In this document: positions 1 to 7,512 of the stretch, in pieces | Layout of the letters: every line of letters starts with the position of its first letter | Position numbering within the stretch: the first letter of the stretch is position 1 | From: Aquibium sp. A9E412 | GTDB taxonomy: Bacteria > Pseudomonadota > Alphaproteobacteria > Rhizobiales > Rhizobiaceae | Length of the DNA: 64,000 bases | Direction of reading: 5' to 3' | Assembly (NCBI RefSeq): GCF_030398335.1 | Contig: NZ_JAOAOP010000010.1 | Span: 1 to 64,000, forward strand | Notes under the pieces: generated by a model | What the model saw: the letters and a program-made list of their open reading frames with translations, nothing else | What the model was told of the DNA's origin: nothing | The model's database searches: none | Made by a program: the position numbers and the translations under genes

Positions 1-294
1 CACGCGCTCGAAGCCGCCGCGCAGGCGCGCGCCGAGCGGCTTGCGCGCCGGCGCTTCGGCGGCGGGCTCGCCGGCCGGGATGTCGCCGCCCGGCGCATCG
101 GCATGCGGATCGGATGCGGCGCGGCGGCGCGCGCGGGCGAGACGATGGCGCGCCACCGCATCCTCCGGCGGCGCCGGCGCGGCCTCGAGCAGCGAGCGCG
201 ACGACGGCTGTGCCGGCCGGCCGTGCGCCGCAGGCACCGCATCTAGCAGCGAACGGCCGCGCTCGCTCCGGTCTTGGCTGTCGGAATCGTGCAT
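1..294 (-). CDS. N-terminal part of an unrecognised protein, cut by the left window edge
   Basis: An open frame runs from an ATG at 294 to the window edge (98 codons, no stop). It begins MHDSDSQDRSERGRSLLDAV and continues as a low-complexity stretch rich in Ala, Pro and Arg with no predicted membrane segment, as expected of a disordered cytoplasmic N-terminus. The body of the protein lies outside the window, so no function can be assigned. It is divergent from the flippase gene and next to a polysaccharide locus, so a polysaccharide co-polymerase or kinase-type protein is possible, but this is a guess from context only. Confidence 0.5.
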   Translation of the reverse strand, partial: MHDSDSQDRSERGRSLLDAVPAAHGRPAQPSSRSLLEAAPAPPEDAVARHRLARARRRAASDPHADAPGGDIPAGEPAAEAPARKPLGARLRGGFERV

Positions 295-349
295 CGCGTC
301 GCCAGCTCTCGCATACGTGGAACCCCGCGCCGATCGGCGCAGGCGGGTC

Positions 350-364
350 TTAAGGCAAGCTAAA
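350..364. promoter_or_regulatory. Near-consensus CtrA-type site (TTAA-N7-TAAA)
   Basis: TTAA and TAAA half sites are separated by exactly 7 bp in the divergent intergenic region between the partial left-edge gene and the flippase. TTAA-N7-TTAA is the established binding pattern of the alphaproteobacterial cell-cycle regulator CtrA. This copy has one mismatch. Two more such sites lie in the same polysaccharide locus. Binding is inferred only from the match. Confidence 0.3.
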
Positions 365-509
365 GGGACGTGGAAAACAAAGCGTTAACGCGCAACCGCA
401 AACGCGCGCTGCGGTTGTGCGGCCGCCGGACGCTCGCGCGGCGGCCGTTCCCACGGAACCCGCCATTAAGCTTTGCCCGCTAGGCTCCCGCCGACGCCGA
501 AAGGAGCGG

Positions 510-1787
510 ATGATGGGCAGCCCGGCGCGCATTCTGCGCACACTGGTCAGCGGCGAGCGGGCGGCCATGCAGGCCTACCTGCAGGCGATCAGCGGCTCGG
601 CCGGCCGGCTGGTGTTTTCGCTGGTCTACTTCGTCGTGCTCGCCAACACCCTGTCGATCGCCGAGTTCGGCCTGTTCGCCACCGCCTCGGCGGCCGGCGT
701 CATGCTGTCGCGCCTGCTCGGCTTCGGCTTCATCGCCACGCTCTACCGGGTGGCGACCGTCAAGCCGCGGCTGCTCGGCACCTACACCGCCGGCTTCCTG
801 ATGTGGTCGGCGCTGTCGCTGCCGGCGCTGGCGCTCGCCGGCCTCGCCACGCACGCCATCTTCTTTGCCGGCGAACTGAGCCTCGGCATCTTCGCCGCGG
901 TCGTCGCGGCCGAGACGCTCCTGTGGCGGCCGGCGGAGGCGGTGGTGATCGTCAACAACGGGCTCAACCGGTTCGGCCGCGGTGCCGTGCTCGTCATCCT
1001 CGGCACCATGGCGCGCGCGCTGGCGGCCGTCGTCTTCGCGCTCCAGGCGGGCGGCGACCTGTCGACCTGGACGATGTTCTATCTGGCCGCCAACGGCGCG
1101 ACGCTGGCGGTCGCCGTGACGGTGTTCTACCCGCGCGGCCGGCTCCGGCTCAGGCCGGCGCTCTACTGGCGACGGATGGCCGACGCGGCCTATGTCGCCG
1201 GCGCCGAGATGCTGTTCTACCTGCAGATGGAGCTCGACAAGCTCCTGGTGCTGGCGCTCGGCGGCCCCAAGCTCGCCGGCCTCTACGCCATCATCATGCG
1301 GCTCGTCGACCTGACCGCGATCCCCATCCGCACCTTCTCGATGCTGCTCGTGCAGCGCATGATGCGGGCGCCGGACCTGCTGTCGCGCCTCGGCCTGCGC
1401 GTCGGCATCGAGGGCACGATCTTCGCCGTCTCCACGCTGGCGCTGCTGGCGCTCGCCGCGGTGCTGGCGGTGCGGCCGACGCTGCTCGGCGGCAACGTGG
1501 CGCAGGCCGCGCCGCTGCTCATCCTGGCGCTGTTCGTGCCGGGGCTGCGCAACCTGGTCGAGTATCAGGCCGAGCTTCTGTTCGCGCGCGGCCAGACCGG
1601 GCTGCGCGCCATCAACCTGGCGCTGCTCGGCGCGGCCAAGGCGCTGCTGCTCGTCCACCTGCTCGGCGCGGTGCACGAGACGCAGGCGCTGGTCGTCGCG
1701 CTCAACGGGCTGTTCGCCGTGCTCTATCTCGCCTCGGCCGTGCTCACCTACACGGCGCTGCGCCGGCCGGCGCCGCGCCCGGTGTAG
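510..1787 (+). CDS. Polysaccharide flippase, Wzx/MVF type (oligosaccharide flippase family)
   Basis: This is a 425-residue integral membrane protein of repeated hydrophobic segments (roughly 10-12), with short basic loops and a conserved early segment around SLVYFVVLANTLSIAEFGLF. The pattern is that of the MATE/MVF superfamily flippases that move lipid-linked saccharide units across the inner membrane. I chose the ATG at 510 because AAGGAG lies at 500-505. The frame stays open upstream to 417, but that part is Arg-rich and unlike a flippase N-terminus. Glycosyltransferases, a WecG-type transferase and a ligase/polymerase within 8 kb support a surface or exopolysaccharide role. The exact polymer cannot be told. 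Confidence 0.85.
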   Translation: MMGSPARILRTLVSGERAAMQAYLQAISGSAGRLVFSLVYFVVLANTLSIAEFGLFATASAAGVMLSRLLGFGFIATLYRVATVKPRLLGTYTAGFLMWSALSLPALALAGLATHAIFFAGELSLGIFAAVVAAETLLWRPAEAVVIVNNGLNRFGRGAVLVILGTMARALAAVVFALQAGGDLSTWTMFYLAANGATLAVAVTVFYPRGRLRLRPALYWRRMADAAYVAGAEMLFYLQMELDKLLVLALGGPKLAGLYAIIMRLVDLTAIPIRTFSMLLVQRMMRAPDLLSRLGLRVGIEGTIFAVSTLALLALAAVLAVRPTLLGGNVAQAAPLLILALFVPGLRNLVEYQAELLFARGQTGLRAINLALLGAAKALLLVHLLGAVHETQALVVALNGLFAVLYLASAVLTYTALRRPAPRPV

Positions 1788-1802
1788 CGCCCCGGCGGCC
1801 GC

Positions 1803-2069
1803 TCAGGCAGCGTCCGGCCGCGGTGTGCTGTCGCCGTCGCCGTCGAAGCTCACGCTCACGCCGTGCGCGATGGCCGCCTCGGCGACCAGGTCGGCAAGCT
1901 CGCGATCGGACAGCGCGCAATCCGGCAGCACCATGCGCAGCGCGCGCACGGCCTGCGACGTCGAGATCACTTGCTGTCGTCTGGCGCGTGTCATCACGTA
2001 CTGGCGCGCGGCGCTCGCAGCGCCCCGCGAAACATGAAGCGGTTGCATGGCGGGCTCCTCGTCCGGCAC
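1803..2069 (-). CDS. Small conserved protein, paralogue of the 41213-41476 protein
   Basis: This is an 88-residue soluble protein of unknown function. Its C-terminal 45 residues follow a pattern shared with the 87-residue protein at 41213-41476: AVR followed by LP-x-C-x-L-(S/T)-D-x-E-L and ending in G-x-S-(V/I)-SFD. It lies 90 bp downstream of a Crp/Fnr gene on the same strand. The paralogue also sits beside a Crp/Fnr gene, so the two may form a recurring pair. No signal peptide or membrane segment is visible. The two-copy conservation makes it likely to be real. I do not recognise a named domain. Confidence 0.6.
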   Translation of the reverse strand: MPDEEPAMQPLHVSRGAASAARQYVMTRARRQQVISTSQAVRALRMVLPDCALSDRELADLVAEAAIAHGVSVSFDGDGDSTPRPDAA

Positions 2070-2095
2070 GTTGCCGAACCGGAACTATCGACAAC

Positions 2096-2113
2096 CTGGC
2101 GTCGAAACGCCAG
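2096..2113. terminator. 7-bp perfect stem hairpin between crp-like gene and small gene
   Basis: CTGGCGT and ACGCCAG form a perfect 7-bp stem around a 4-nt loop. The loop reads TTCG on the minus strand. It is about 50 nt downstream of the Crp/Fnr stop codon and about 30 nt upstream of the small gene start. A T-tract is lacking, so it may attenuate or protect mRNA ends rather than terminate. Confidence 0.35.
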
Positions 2114-2159
2114 CTTCTGTCCGCTCGGGAACAATGGCTTGCCGGTCTCGGGAATGCCG

Positions 2160-2867
2160 TCATTCGCAGCCGAGAATGCGCCGGTAGTGCGCCTCGGGCA
2201 CGCCGTAGAAGACGCCGGCCACCTCCTCCAGGCTGGCGCGGTCGACGACCACCACCTCGCCACGGCGCGAGCGGATGGCACCGCGACCCTCCAGCAGGTG
2301 CAGCGCCACCGTCACGCCCGGCCGACGCACGCCGAGCATGGTGGCGAGGAACTCGTGCGTCAGCTCGAGGCGCATCGTGTCGACGCGGTCGTGCACCATC
2401 AGAAGCCAGCGCGCCAGGCGCTGCTCGACGCGGGCGCGCGCGTTGGTCAGCGCGGTGTGGGCGGTCTGGATGAAGAAGCTCTGCACGTAGCAAAGCAGCA
2501 CGCCGCGCGCCACCGGATCGCTGTCGACCACGCGCCGCAGCGCATCGCAGGGGACGCGCCACGCCGCGCCCTCGATCTGGACCAGCGCCTCGTTGACCGA
2601 GCGGTCGTCGCCGAGCACCGCGGGAACCCCGGCCAGCCCTTCGCGGCCGACCACGCCGATCTCGACGTTCTTCACGCCGGCGGCGCGGGTGATCATCGAG
2701 ATCACGCCGTCCTCGGGAAAATAGACATGCTCGAGCGGCGTGTCGGGCGCTTCCAGCACCATGCCCGAATGCAGCGCGACGAGCTCGAGATCGGCTTTCC
2801 GCACGCCGGCATCCGTCGCAGAGAGCTTCGCGAGAAGCCTGTTCCGGTAGCCGTCCGCACCCGCCAT
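2160..2867 (-). CDS. Crp/Fnr-family transcriptional regulator
   Basis: A 235-residue protein with an N-terminal cyclic-nucleotide-binding-type beta barrel (about residues 20-145; YFPEDGVISMITR and VGREGLAGVPAVLG are typical) and a C-terminal winged helix (about 150-225). The recognition region reads LTHEFLATMLGVRRPGVTVAL. No Fnr-type cysteine cluster is visible, so oxygen sensing through an Fe-S cluster is unlikely. The start at 2867 gives MAGADGYRN; the frame is open much further upstream but overlaps unrelated sequence. A second Crp/Fnr gene occurs at 40380-41153. The effector and regulon are unknown. Confidence 0.85.
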   Translation of the reverse strand: MAGADGYRNRLLAKLSATDAGVRKADLELVALHSGMVLEAPDTPLEHVYFPEDGVISMITRAAGVKNVEIGVVGREGLAGVPAVLGDDRSVNEALVQIEGAAWRVPCDALRRVVDSDPVARGVLLCYVQSFFIQTAHTALTNARARVEQRLARWLLMVHDRVDTMRLELTHEFLATMLGVRRPGVTVALHLLEGRGAIRSRRGEVVVVDRASLEEVAGVFYGVPEAHYRRILGCE

Positions 2868-3031
2868 CGCTGTCCCCCATGCCGACGGCAGCGCCCGACC
2901 GTCGCCCCCATCGCAACGGTCCATGCTGCCGCAGACGCTGTAGTGCGCCAATTCGGCCCGGAATGCCATCGCGATGCCGGCTAATGTACGCGCACGAACA
3001 GTGTGCGACGGGCCGTGCCGGCGCCGCGGCC

Positions 3032-3955
3032 TCAGCTCTCGGCGACGAGGCGCTCGATCGCGGCGAGGTCGCTGCCGACGAAGGACTGGATGCCGACAGC
3101 CACCTGGCCCGGCGCCATGCCCGCGGCGAAGGCGCGGATGCCCTCGCCCGACAGCGCCGGCCCCGACCAGTAGACGCGGCAGAAGCCGTCGGGGTCGGGG
3201 AAGTGGCCCTCGCCGCCGCGCACCTCGTCGACATAGCGGCCGTAGATCATGCACTCGGAATAGCGGCGGGTCGATGCGACGGCCGCCACCCAGTGGCGCC
3301 CGGCGCGCGCCTCGATGTGGCGCAGCATGGCGAGGACCGCGTCGCGGCGCCAGGCGATCAGCGTGGCGATGTAGTCGTGCGTCGTCGTGCGGTCGGCGGG
3401 CAGGCCGAGCAGGCGACCGGCGCTGCGCGCCCAGGCCGGATGCTCGCCGCTCTGCGGCAGGGCGCCGTCGCGGCGGTAGAGCCGCAACGCCCCGTCGCGC
3501 CAGAAGCGGGCGCAGTCGAACGGCTTGAGGAAGACGACGTCGGAATCGAGATAGACCAGCGTCGGCTCGTCCAGCGCCTCGGCGACGGCGAGCCGGCGAA
3601 GCTGCTGCACGTGCCAGCCGCGCAGCGGCATGGTGCGCCGGCTGACCCAGATGCGCCGGCGGAACAGGTCGCTCGGGTCGGGCACGCAGTGCAGCCAGGC
3701 CGGCAGCAGGTCGCGCTCGTCGACCACCACGCGGTTCGGCCCCTCGAGCGCGCGGAAGCGGGCGACGTCGTGGCCGGCGACCAGCAGATAGTGCGTCGTG
3801 GCGCCGCTGACGTGCCGGTCGACCGAGCGGCACAACAGCCGGCAGCGCTCGAAGTCGGCGGCGTAGCTCGGCGTCACCAGGGCGGCCGGCGGCGCGCCGG
3901 CGGCGGCCTGCGGCGCGGCGGCGCCGAGCGTCTCGGGCGGCACGCGGCGGTTCAC
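3032..3955 (-). CDS. Glycosyltransferase-like protein (DUF6492-type)
   Basis: A 307-residue soluble protein. It contains ALVTPSYAADFERCRLLCRS near the N-terminus and a metal-binding DxD-like LVYLDSDVVFLKPFD around residue 150, as in GT-A fold enzymes that use sugar nucleotides. The start is a GTG at 3955 that overlaps the WecG stop (GTGA). It is the third gene of a translationally coupled minus-strand operon: GT4, WecG, this gene. Such proteins are common in alphaproteobacterial polysaccharide loci, but the sugar and linkage cannot be predicted. Confidence 0.7.
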   Translation of the reverse strand: MNRRVPPETLGAAAPQAAAGAPPAALVTPSYAADFERCRLLCRSVDRHVSGATTHYLLVAGHDVARFRALEGPNRVVVDERDLLPAWLHCVPDPSDLFRRRIWVSRRTMPLRGWHVQQLRRLAVAEALDEPTLVYLDSDVVFLKPFDCARFWRDGALRLYRRDGALPQSGEHPAWARSAGRLLGLPADRTTTHDYIATLIAWRRDAVLAMLRHIEARAGRHWVAAVASTRRYSECMIYGRYVDEVRGGEGHFPDPDGFCRVYWSGPALSGEGIRAFAAGMAPGQVAVGIQSFVGSDLAAIERLVAES

Positions 3956-4728
3956 CGGTCCGCCCCGCGGCGCCGCGCCAGGACGCCGAGCACGCGGGCG
4001 AGGAACAGCGGGTTGCCGAGCACGTAGCGCCGCCACAGCCGGCGCGGCTCGAGCAGCAGCCGGTAGAGCCACTCGATGCGCAGCCGCCGCATCCAGCCCG
4101 GCGCGCGGCTCACCGCGCCGCTGAGGAAATCGAGCAGCGCGCCCACCGCGATCGGCATGGTGCAGTGGTCGGCCGTCAGGTTCTCCGCGATCCACATCTC
4201 CTGGCGCGGCACGCCCATCGCCACCAGCAGGATGTCCGGCCGGATCTCGGCGATGCGCGCGACGATCGCCGGCTCCTCGTCGGCCGTGAAATAGCCGTCG
4301 TGGATCACCTCGAAGCGGTGCTGCGGCGCCTGCGCGGCGAGCACGGCGGCGGCGCGCTCGGCATTGGCCCGCCGGGCGCCGAGCAGGCCGACCCGCAGCG
4401 GCCGCGTCTCGGCGCGCAGCAGCGCCGGTACCAGGTCGGTGCCGTTCAGATTGGCCGGAAACGGCCGGCCGTAGAGCAGCCTGGCGGCGATGTCGACGCC
4501 GATGCCGTCGGGCAGCACCAGGAAATCGGCCAGCGCCTCGCGGAACGCCGCATCGGCGCAGGCGATGTTGGCATTGTGCGCGTTGAGGAAGCTCACCTTG
4601 GTGAAGCGGCGTTCGGCAAGGCGCCGGCGCAGCAGCGCGATGCCGTCGTCCCAGGCGAGCGCGGCAACCTCCGAGCCGAGAATCTCGCGACGCGGGAAGG
4701 CATCGGCGGGAGCGGCGGCCTGCAGCAT
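3952..4728 (-). CDS. WecG/TagA/CpsF family glycosyltransferase
   Basis: A 258-residue enzyme of glycosyltransferase family 26. Family features are visible in order: VSFLNAHNANIA, VLPDGIGVDIAARLLYG, NLNGTDLVPALL, the HDGYF region, and ILLVAMGVPRQEMW followed by the SGAVSRAPGWMRRLRIEWLYRL tail. Members transfer a sugar such as N-acetylmannosamine(-uronate) to a lipid-linked acceptor at the inner membrane. The ATG at 4728 shares one base with the stop of the upstream GT4 gene (TGATG), so the genes are translationally coupled. Confidence 0.9.
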   Translation of the reverse strand: MLQAAAPADAFPRREILGSEVAALAWDDGIALLRRRLAERRFTKVSFLNAHNANIACADAAFREALADFLVLPDGIGVDIAARLLYGRPFPANLNGTDLVPALLRAETRPLRVGLLGARRANAERAAAVLAAQAPQHRFEVIHDGYFTADEEPAIVARIAEIRPDILLVAMGVPRQEMWIAENLTADHCTMPIAVGALLDFLSGAVSRAPGWMRRLRIEWLYRLLLEPRRLWRRYVLGNPLFLARVLGVLARRRGADR

Positions 4729-5900
4729 CACGCGGCCCTGCCCGGTGCCGCCGCGAAGCCGAGCCGGCGCAGGCCGGCGGCCATCGCCGCGTCGAGCGCC
4801 TGCCGCTGGGCGCGGTGGAAGGCGGCGCCGTCGACGTCGTGCGGCGCGGCGGCGGCGGCCTGCAGCGCCCGGGCGAAGGCGGCCGGATCGTCGGTCACCG
4901 TGCAGTTGCCGGGCACGCGGGCGATGCCGCGCACCGAGCGTGTGGTGGCGACGCTCGGCAGGCCCTGCTCGAAGGTCTCGATGGTCTTGAGCTGGACGCC
5001 GGTGCCGGCGCGGCTGACCAGCGGCACGACGCGGCCCGAGCGCACGAAGGCGGCGGCGTCCTCGACGCGGCCGACGAGCCGCACGTTCGGCGCCGGCGCG
5101 CGCAGCCCCGCCGGCACGCGGCCGGCGACCGCGACGGTGAAGCCGGGATCGAGCAGCGGCACCACGGCGTCGAAGAACCATTCGAGGCCGATGCGGTTGG
5201 GCTGCCAGGTCCAGGTGCCGATCAGCGCGGCATCGAACTGCGTGCGGCGCGGCGTCCCGCGGCCGGGCGCCGTCTCGCGGGTGACGAGCGGCAGCGTCGC
5301 CGCGCGGCTCTCGTCCAGGCCGAGCGTCTGGCGGTCGTCCTCCGACAGGGTGAAGACGAAGCCGGCCTCGCGGCACAGCCGCCGCTCGAGGGCGGCGAGC
5401 AGCCGCGCCTCGCGGCGGAACAGCAGCCGCTCGAGCGGGCTCGACGCGGCAGCCGCGTTCTCGGCCGCCGAGCGGTGCTCGACATTGTGCGCCACGTAGA
5501 GCGCGGGCCGGTCGGCGAACAGCGGGCCGAAGGCGCCGGCCATGTGCACGCCGTTGAGCACGTAGCCGTCATAGGGCTCGAGGGCGGCGAGCGCATCGCG
5601 CAGGGCGGCCGCCGGCAGCGCGCGCAGCTTGGCACAGGAAACCGGCAGCCGGCCGGCGAGCGCGGCGGCCAGCCAGCGCAGCTTGGTGGCGGGGTCGGCG
5701 GTCTCGTTGCGCACGTCGAGGCGGCCGATCACGACCGCGTCGCCCAGGTCGGCGGCCGCCGATTCGGGCCAGGCGAAGCCGACGACGCTGACGCGCACCC
5801 CGGCACGACGCAGACCGGCCAGGATCGCCGCGTTGGCGATCTCGTAGCCGGTGGTCGGTGCGCCGTCGGGCACGATCGAGGTGGCGAAAACCAGGTGCAT
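4728..5900 (-). CDS. Glycosyltransferase family 4-type protein
   Basis: A 390-residue GT-B fold enzyme. The N-terminal half (about 1-180) has the acceptor domain with YVAHNVEHRSAAEN, which is common in GT4 enzymes. The C-terminal half has the donor domain: FDAALIGTWTWQPNRIGLEWF, LVGRVEDAAAFVRSGRVVPLVSRAGTGVQLKTIETFEQGLPSVAT, with the E-x7-E-like region at the end. It starts the GT4-WecG-GT operon. Its upstream region contains a CtrA-like site at 6020-6034. The sugar substrate is unknown. Confidence 0.85.
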   Translation of the reverse strand: MHLVFATSIVPDGAPTTGYEIANAAILAGLRRAGVRVSVVGFAWPESAAADLGDAVVIGRLDVRNETADPATKLRWLAAALAGRLPVSCAKLRALPAAALRDALAALEPYDGYVLNGVHMAGAFGPLFADRPALYVAHNVEHRSAAENAAAASSPLERLLFRREARLLAALERRLCREAGFVFTLSEDDRQTLGLDESRAATLPLVTRETAPGRGTPRRTQFDAALIGTWTWQPNRIGLEWFFDAVVPLLDPGFTVAVAGRVPAGLRAPAPNVRLVGRVEDAAAFVRSGRVVPLVSRAGTGVQLKTIETFEQGLPSVATTRSVRGIARVPGNCTVTDDPAAFARALQAAAAAPHDVDGAAFHRAQRQALDAAMAAGLRRLGFAAAPGRAA

Positions 5901-6019
5901 GCGCTCTCTTCCGGCACGAAGCCTGAGGCAACACCTGCTAAATGTTCATTACGTAACGCCTTACGCGACCGCACGCGGGGCAAAAAACGCCGCGTCACGG
6001 CCGCTCGATGGCGATGTGC

Positions 6020-6034
6020 TTAACGCTTCGCTAA
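6020..6034. promoter_or_regulatory. Near-consensus CtrA-type site (TTAA-N7-CTAA)
   Basis: TTAA and CTAA half sites lie 7 bp apart, about 120 bp upstream of the GT4 gene start at 5900. One mismatch from TTAA-N7-TTAA. See also 350-364 and 6444-6458. Confidence 0.3.
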
Positions 6035-6097
6035 GCCGACGGCACGCATTCGAGGCAATCGGGCAACCGGCCGCAACGCGGACGGCCGCTGCGCGGC

Positions 6098-6358
6098 TCA
6101 ATGGTTGCGCAGCGCGTCGATCAGCTCGTCCTTGTCCATCTTGGAGCGGCCCTCGATGCCGATCTCGCGGGCCCGGTGCTGCAGCTCGTCGACCGTCCAG
6201 TCCTCGTAGGCCGGCGCCTCGCCGCCCTTCTTGGACGGCTGGTCGCCGCGCGCGCGGGCATTGGCGATGCGCGCCGCCTTCTCCTTGCTCATGCCGTCGT
6301 CGCGCAGCTCCTCGTAGAGCTTGTCGTCCTTGATCTGCGCTCCGTGGTTCTTGGCCAT
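6098..6358 (-). CDS. Small Rho-N-domain (SAP-like) protein
   Basis: An 86-residue highly charged protein. The N-terminal half (AKNHGAQIKDDKLYEELRDDGMSKEKAARIANA) is a conserved block also found in small stress-associated proteins. The C-terminal half (TVDELQHRAREIGIEGRSKMDKDELIDALRNH) matches the Rho termination factor N-terminal fold, a helix-extended-loop-helix nucleic-acid-binding motif. It stands alone, divergent from the GT2 gene. Such proteins are common in Rhizobiales but lack a firm role. Confidence 0.75.
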   Translation of the reverse strand: MAKNHGAQIKDDKLYEELRDDGMSKEKAARIANARARGDQPSKKGGEAPAYEDWTVDELQHRAREIGIEGRSKMDKDELIDALRNH

Positions 6359-6443
6359 GGCTGCCTCCTGTCGAACGATGGCTGCAGGCAGAACCCGCGG
6401 GGCGCCGGCGCGGTTCCCTGCCGCGGCCGCCGCGGCGCGGTGA

Positions 6444-6458
6444 TTAACGCATCCTTAA
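6444..6458. promoter_or_regulatory. Perfect CtrA-type site (TTAA-N7-TTAA)
   Basis: An exact TTAA-N7-TTAA lies in the intergenic region between the Rho-N gene (start 6358) and the GT2 gene (start 6514), about 60 bp upstream of the latter. In DNA of this GC content such a match by chance is rare. Regulation by CtrA is inferred from the known site pattern of the family. Confidence 0.45.
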
Positions 6459-6513
6459 ACGCGGCGGGCGCACATGGAGGGCAGGACCGTCCCAAGCAAC
6501 CGGGTCCCGCAAC

Positions 6514-7512
6514 GTGACCATGCTGCCCACCCAGAGCGCGGTGTCGCTCGTCGCCCGCTCGCCCGACCTCGATGCGCAGGCCGTGGCGTGCGTCGTCACC
6601 GTGCCAACCTTCCGCCGGCCGGAGCACCTCGTGGCGACGCTGCGCTCGCTCGCCGCGCAGCGCACGGCGCGGCGCTTCGCCGTGATCGTGATGGAGAACG
6701 ACGCCGAGGGGCGCGCCGGCGCGGCGGCCGCCGCGCCGCTGTTCTCGGACGGCACGCTGGCTGGCCTGGTGATCGTCGCGCACGAGCGCGGCAACTGCTG
6801 CGCCTACAATGCCGGCTGGGAGACCGCGCTGCTGACGTTCCCCGCCTTCGACCACCTGCTGGTGATCGACGACGACGAGATCGCCACGCCCGACTGGCTG
6901 GAGACGATGTGCCGGACGAGCGAGACGCTCGGCGCCGCCATCGTCGGCGGCCCGCAGGTGCCGCGCTTCGCCGCCGGCACGTCGCCGGGCTGGGCCGAGC
7001 ATCCGGTGTTCGCGCCGCCCTATCGCGAGACCGGCCGCGTGGCGCGGCTGTTTTCCTCCGGCAACCTGTTGATCGGCCGGCCCGTGCTGCAGGCGATGGC
7101 GCCGCCGTTTCTCGACCTGCGCTTCAACTTCATGGGCGGCGGCGATTCCGACTTCCTGGCGCGCGCGGCCGACCGCGGCTTCACGCTCGCCTGGTGCGCC
7201 GAGGCGCCGGTCGAGGAGACGATCCCGGCCGGCCGGCTCGAGGCCGGCTGGATCCGCAAGCGCGGCCTGCGCAACGGGGTGATCTCGGCACTGGTCGAGC
7301 GCAAGCGGCGCGGCGGCCAGACCTTCGGCCGCGCCGTCGTCGTGGCGCGCAGCCTGGCGCTCTTGGCGCTGGCGCCGTGGCGCGGCCTCAAGCACTACCG
7401 GCGCAGCGGCCTGGTCTCGGCGGCGATCGACCCCTTCCGGTTCGGCTTCGGACGGCTGCTCGCCGAGTTCGGATACGCCAATGAGCAATACCGCCAGCCC
7501 GACGGCGGCTGA
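6514..7512 (+). CDS. Glycosyltransferase family 2
   Basis: A 332-residue GT-A enzyme. The N-terminal nucleotide-binding region reads ACVVTVPTFRRPEHLVATLRSL, and the metal-binding DDDE motif is in HLLVIDDDEIATPDWLE. A GGGDSDFLARAADRG segment and a positively charged C-terminal part follow. The start is GTG at 6514 or ATG two codons later at 6520. The 3' end overlaps the O-antigen ligase start by 32 bp, implying coupled translation. It is expected to add a sugar to a lipid-linked intermediate; the donor is unknown. Confidence 0.85.
   Translation: MTMLPTQSAVSLVARSPDLDAQAVACVVTVPTFRRPEHLVATLRSLAAQRTARRFAVIVMENDAEGRAGAAAAAPLFSDGTLAGLVIVAHERGNCCAYNAGWETALLTFPAFDHLLVIDDDEIATPDWLETMCRTSETLGAAIVGGPQVPRFAAGTSPGWAEHPVFAPPYRETGRVARLFSSGNLLIGRPVLQAMAPPFLDLRFNFMGGGDSDFLARAADRGFTLAWCAEAPVEETIPAGRLEAGWIRKRGLRNGVISALVERKRRGGQTFGRAVVVARSLALLALAPWRGLKHYRRSGLVSAAIDPFRFGFGRLLAEFGYANEQYRQPDGG

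Noticed and set aside
480-1676. 398-residue minus-strand frame opposite the flippase
   Set aside because: Composition of Gln/Arg/Glu/His repeats without a fold; the plus frame is a clear membrane protein with an SD.
2160-3833. 557-residue single protein ending in the Crp domain
   Set aside because: The first 320 residues are an out-of-frame read of the glycosyltransferase gene; the Crp protein has its own start at 2867.
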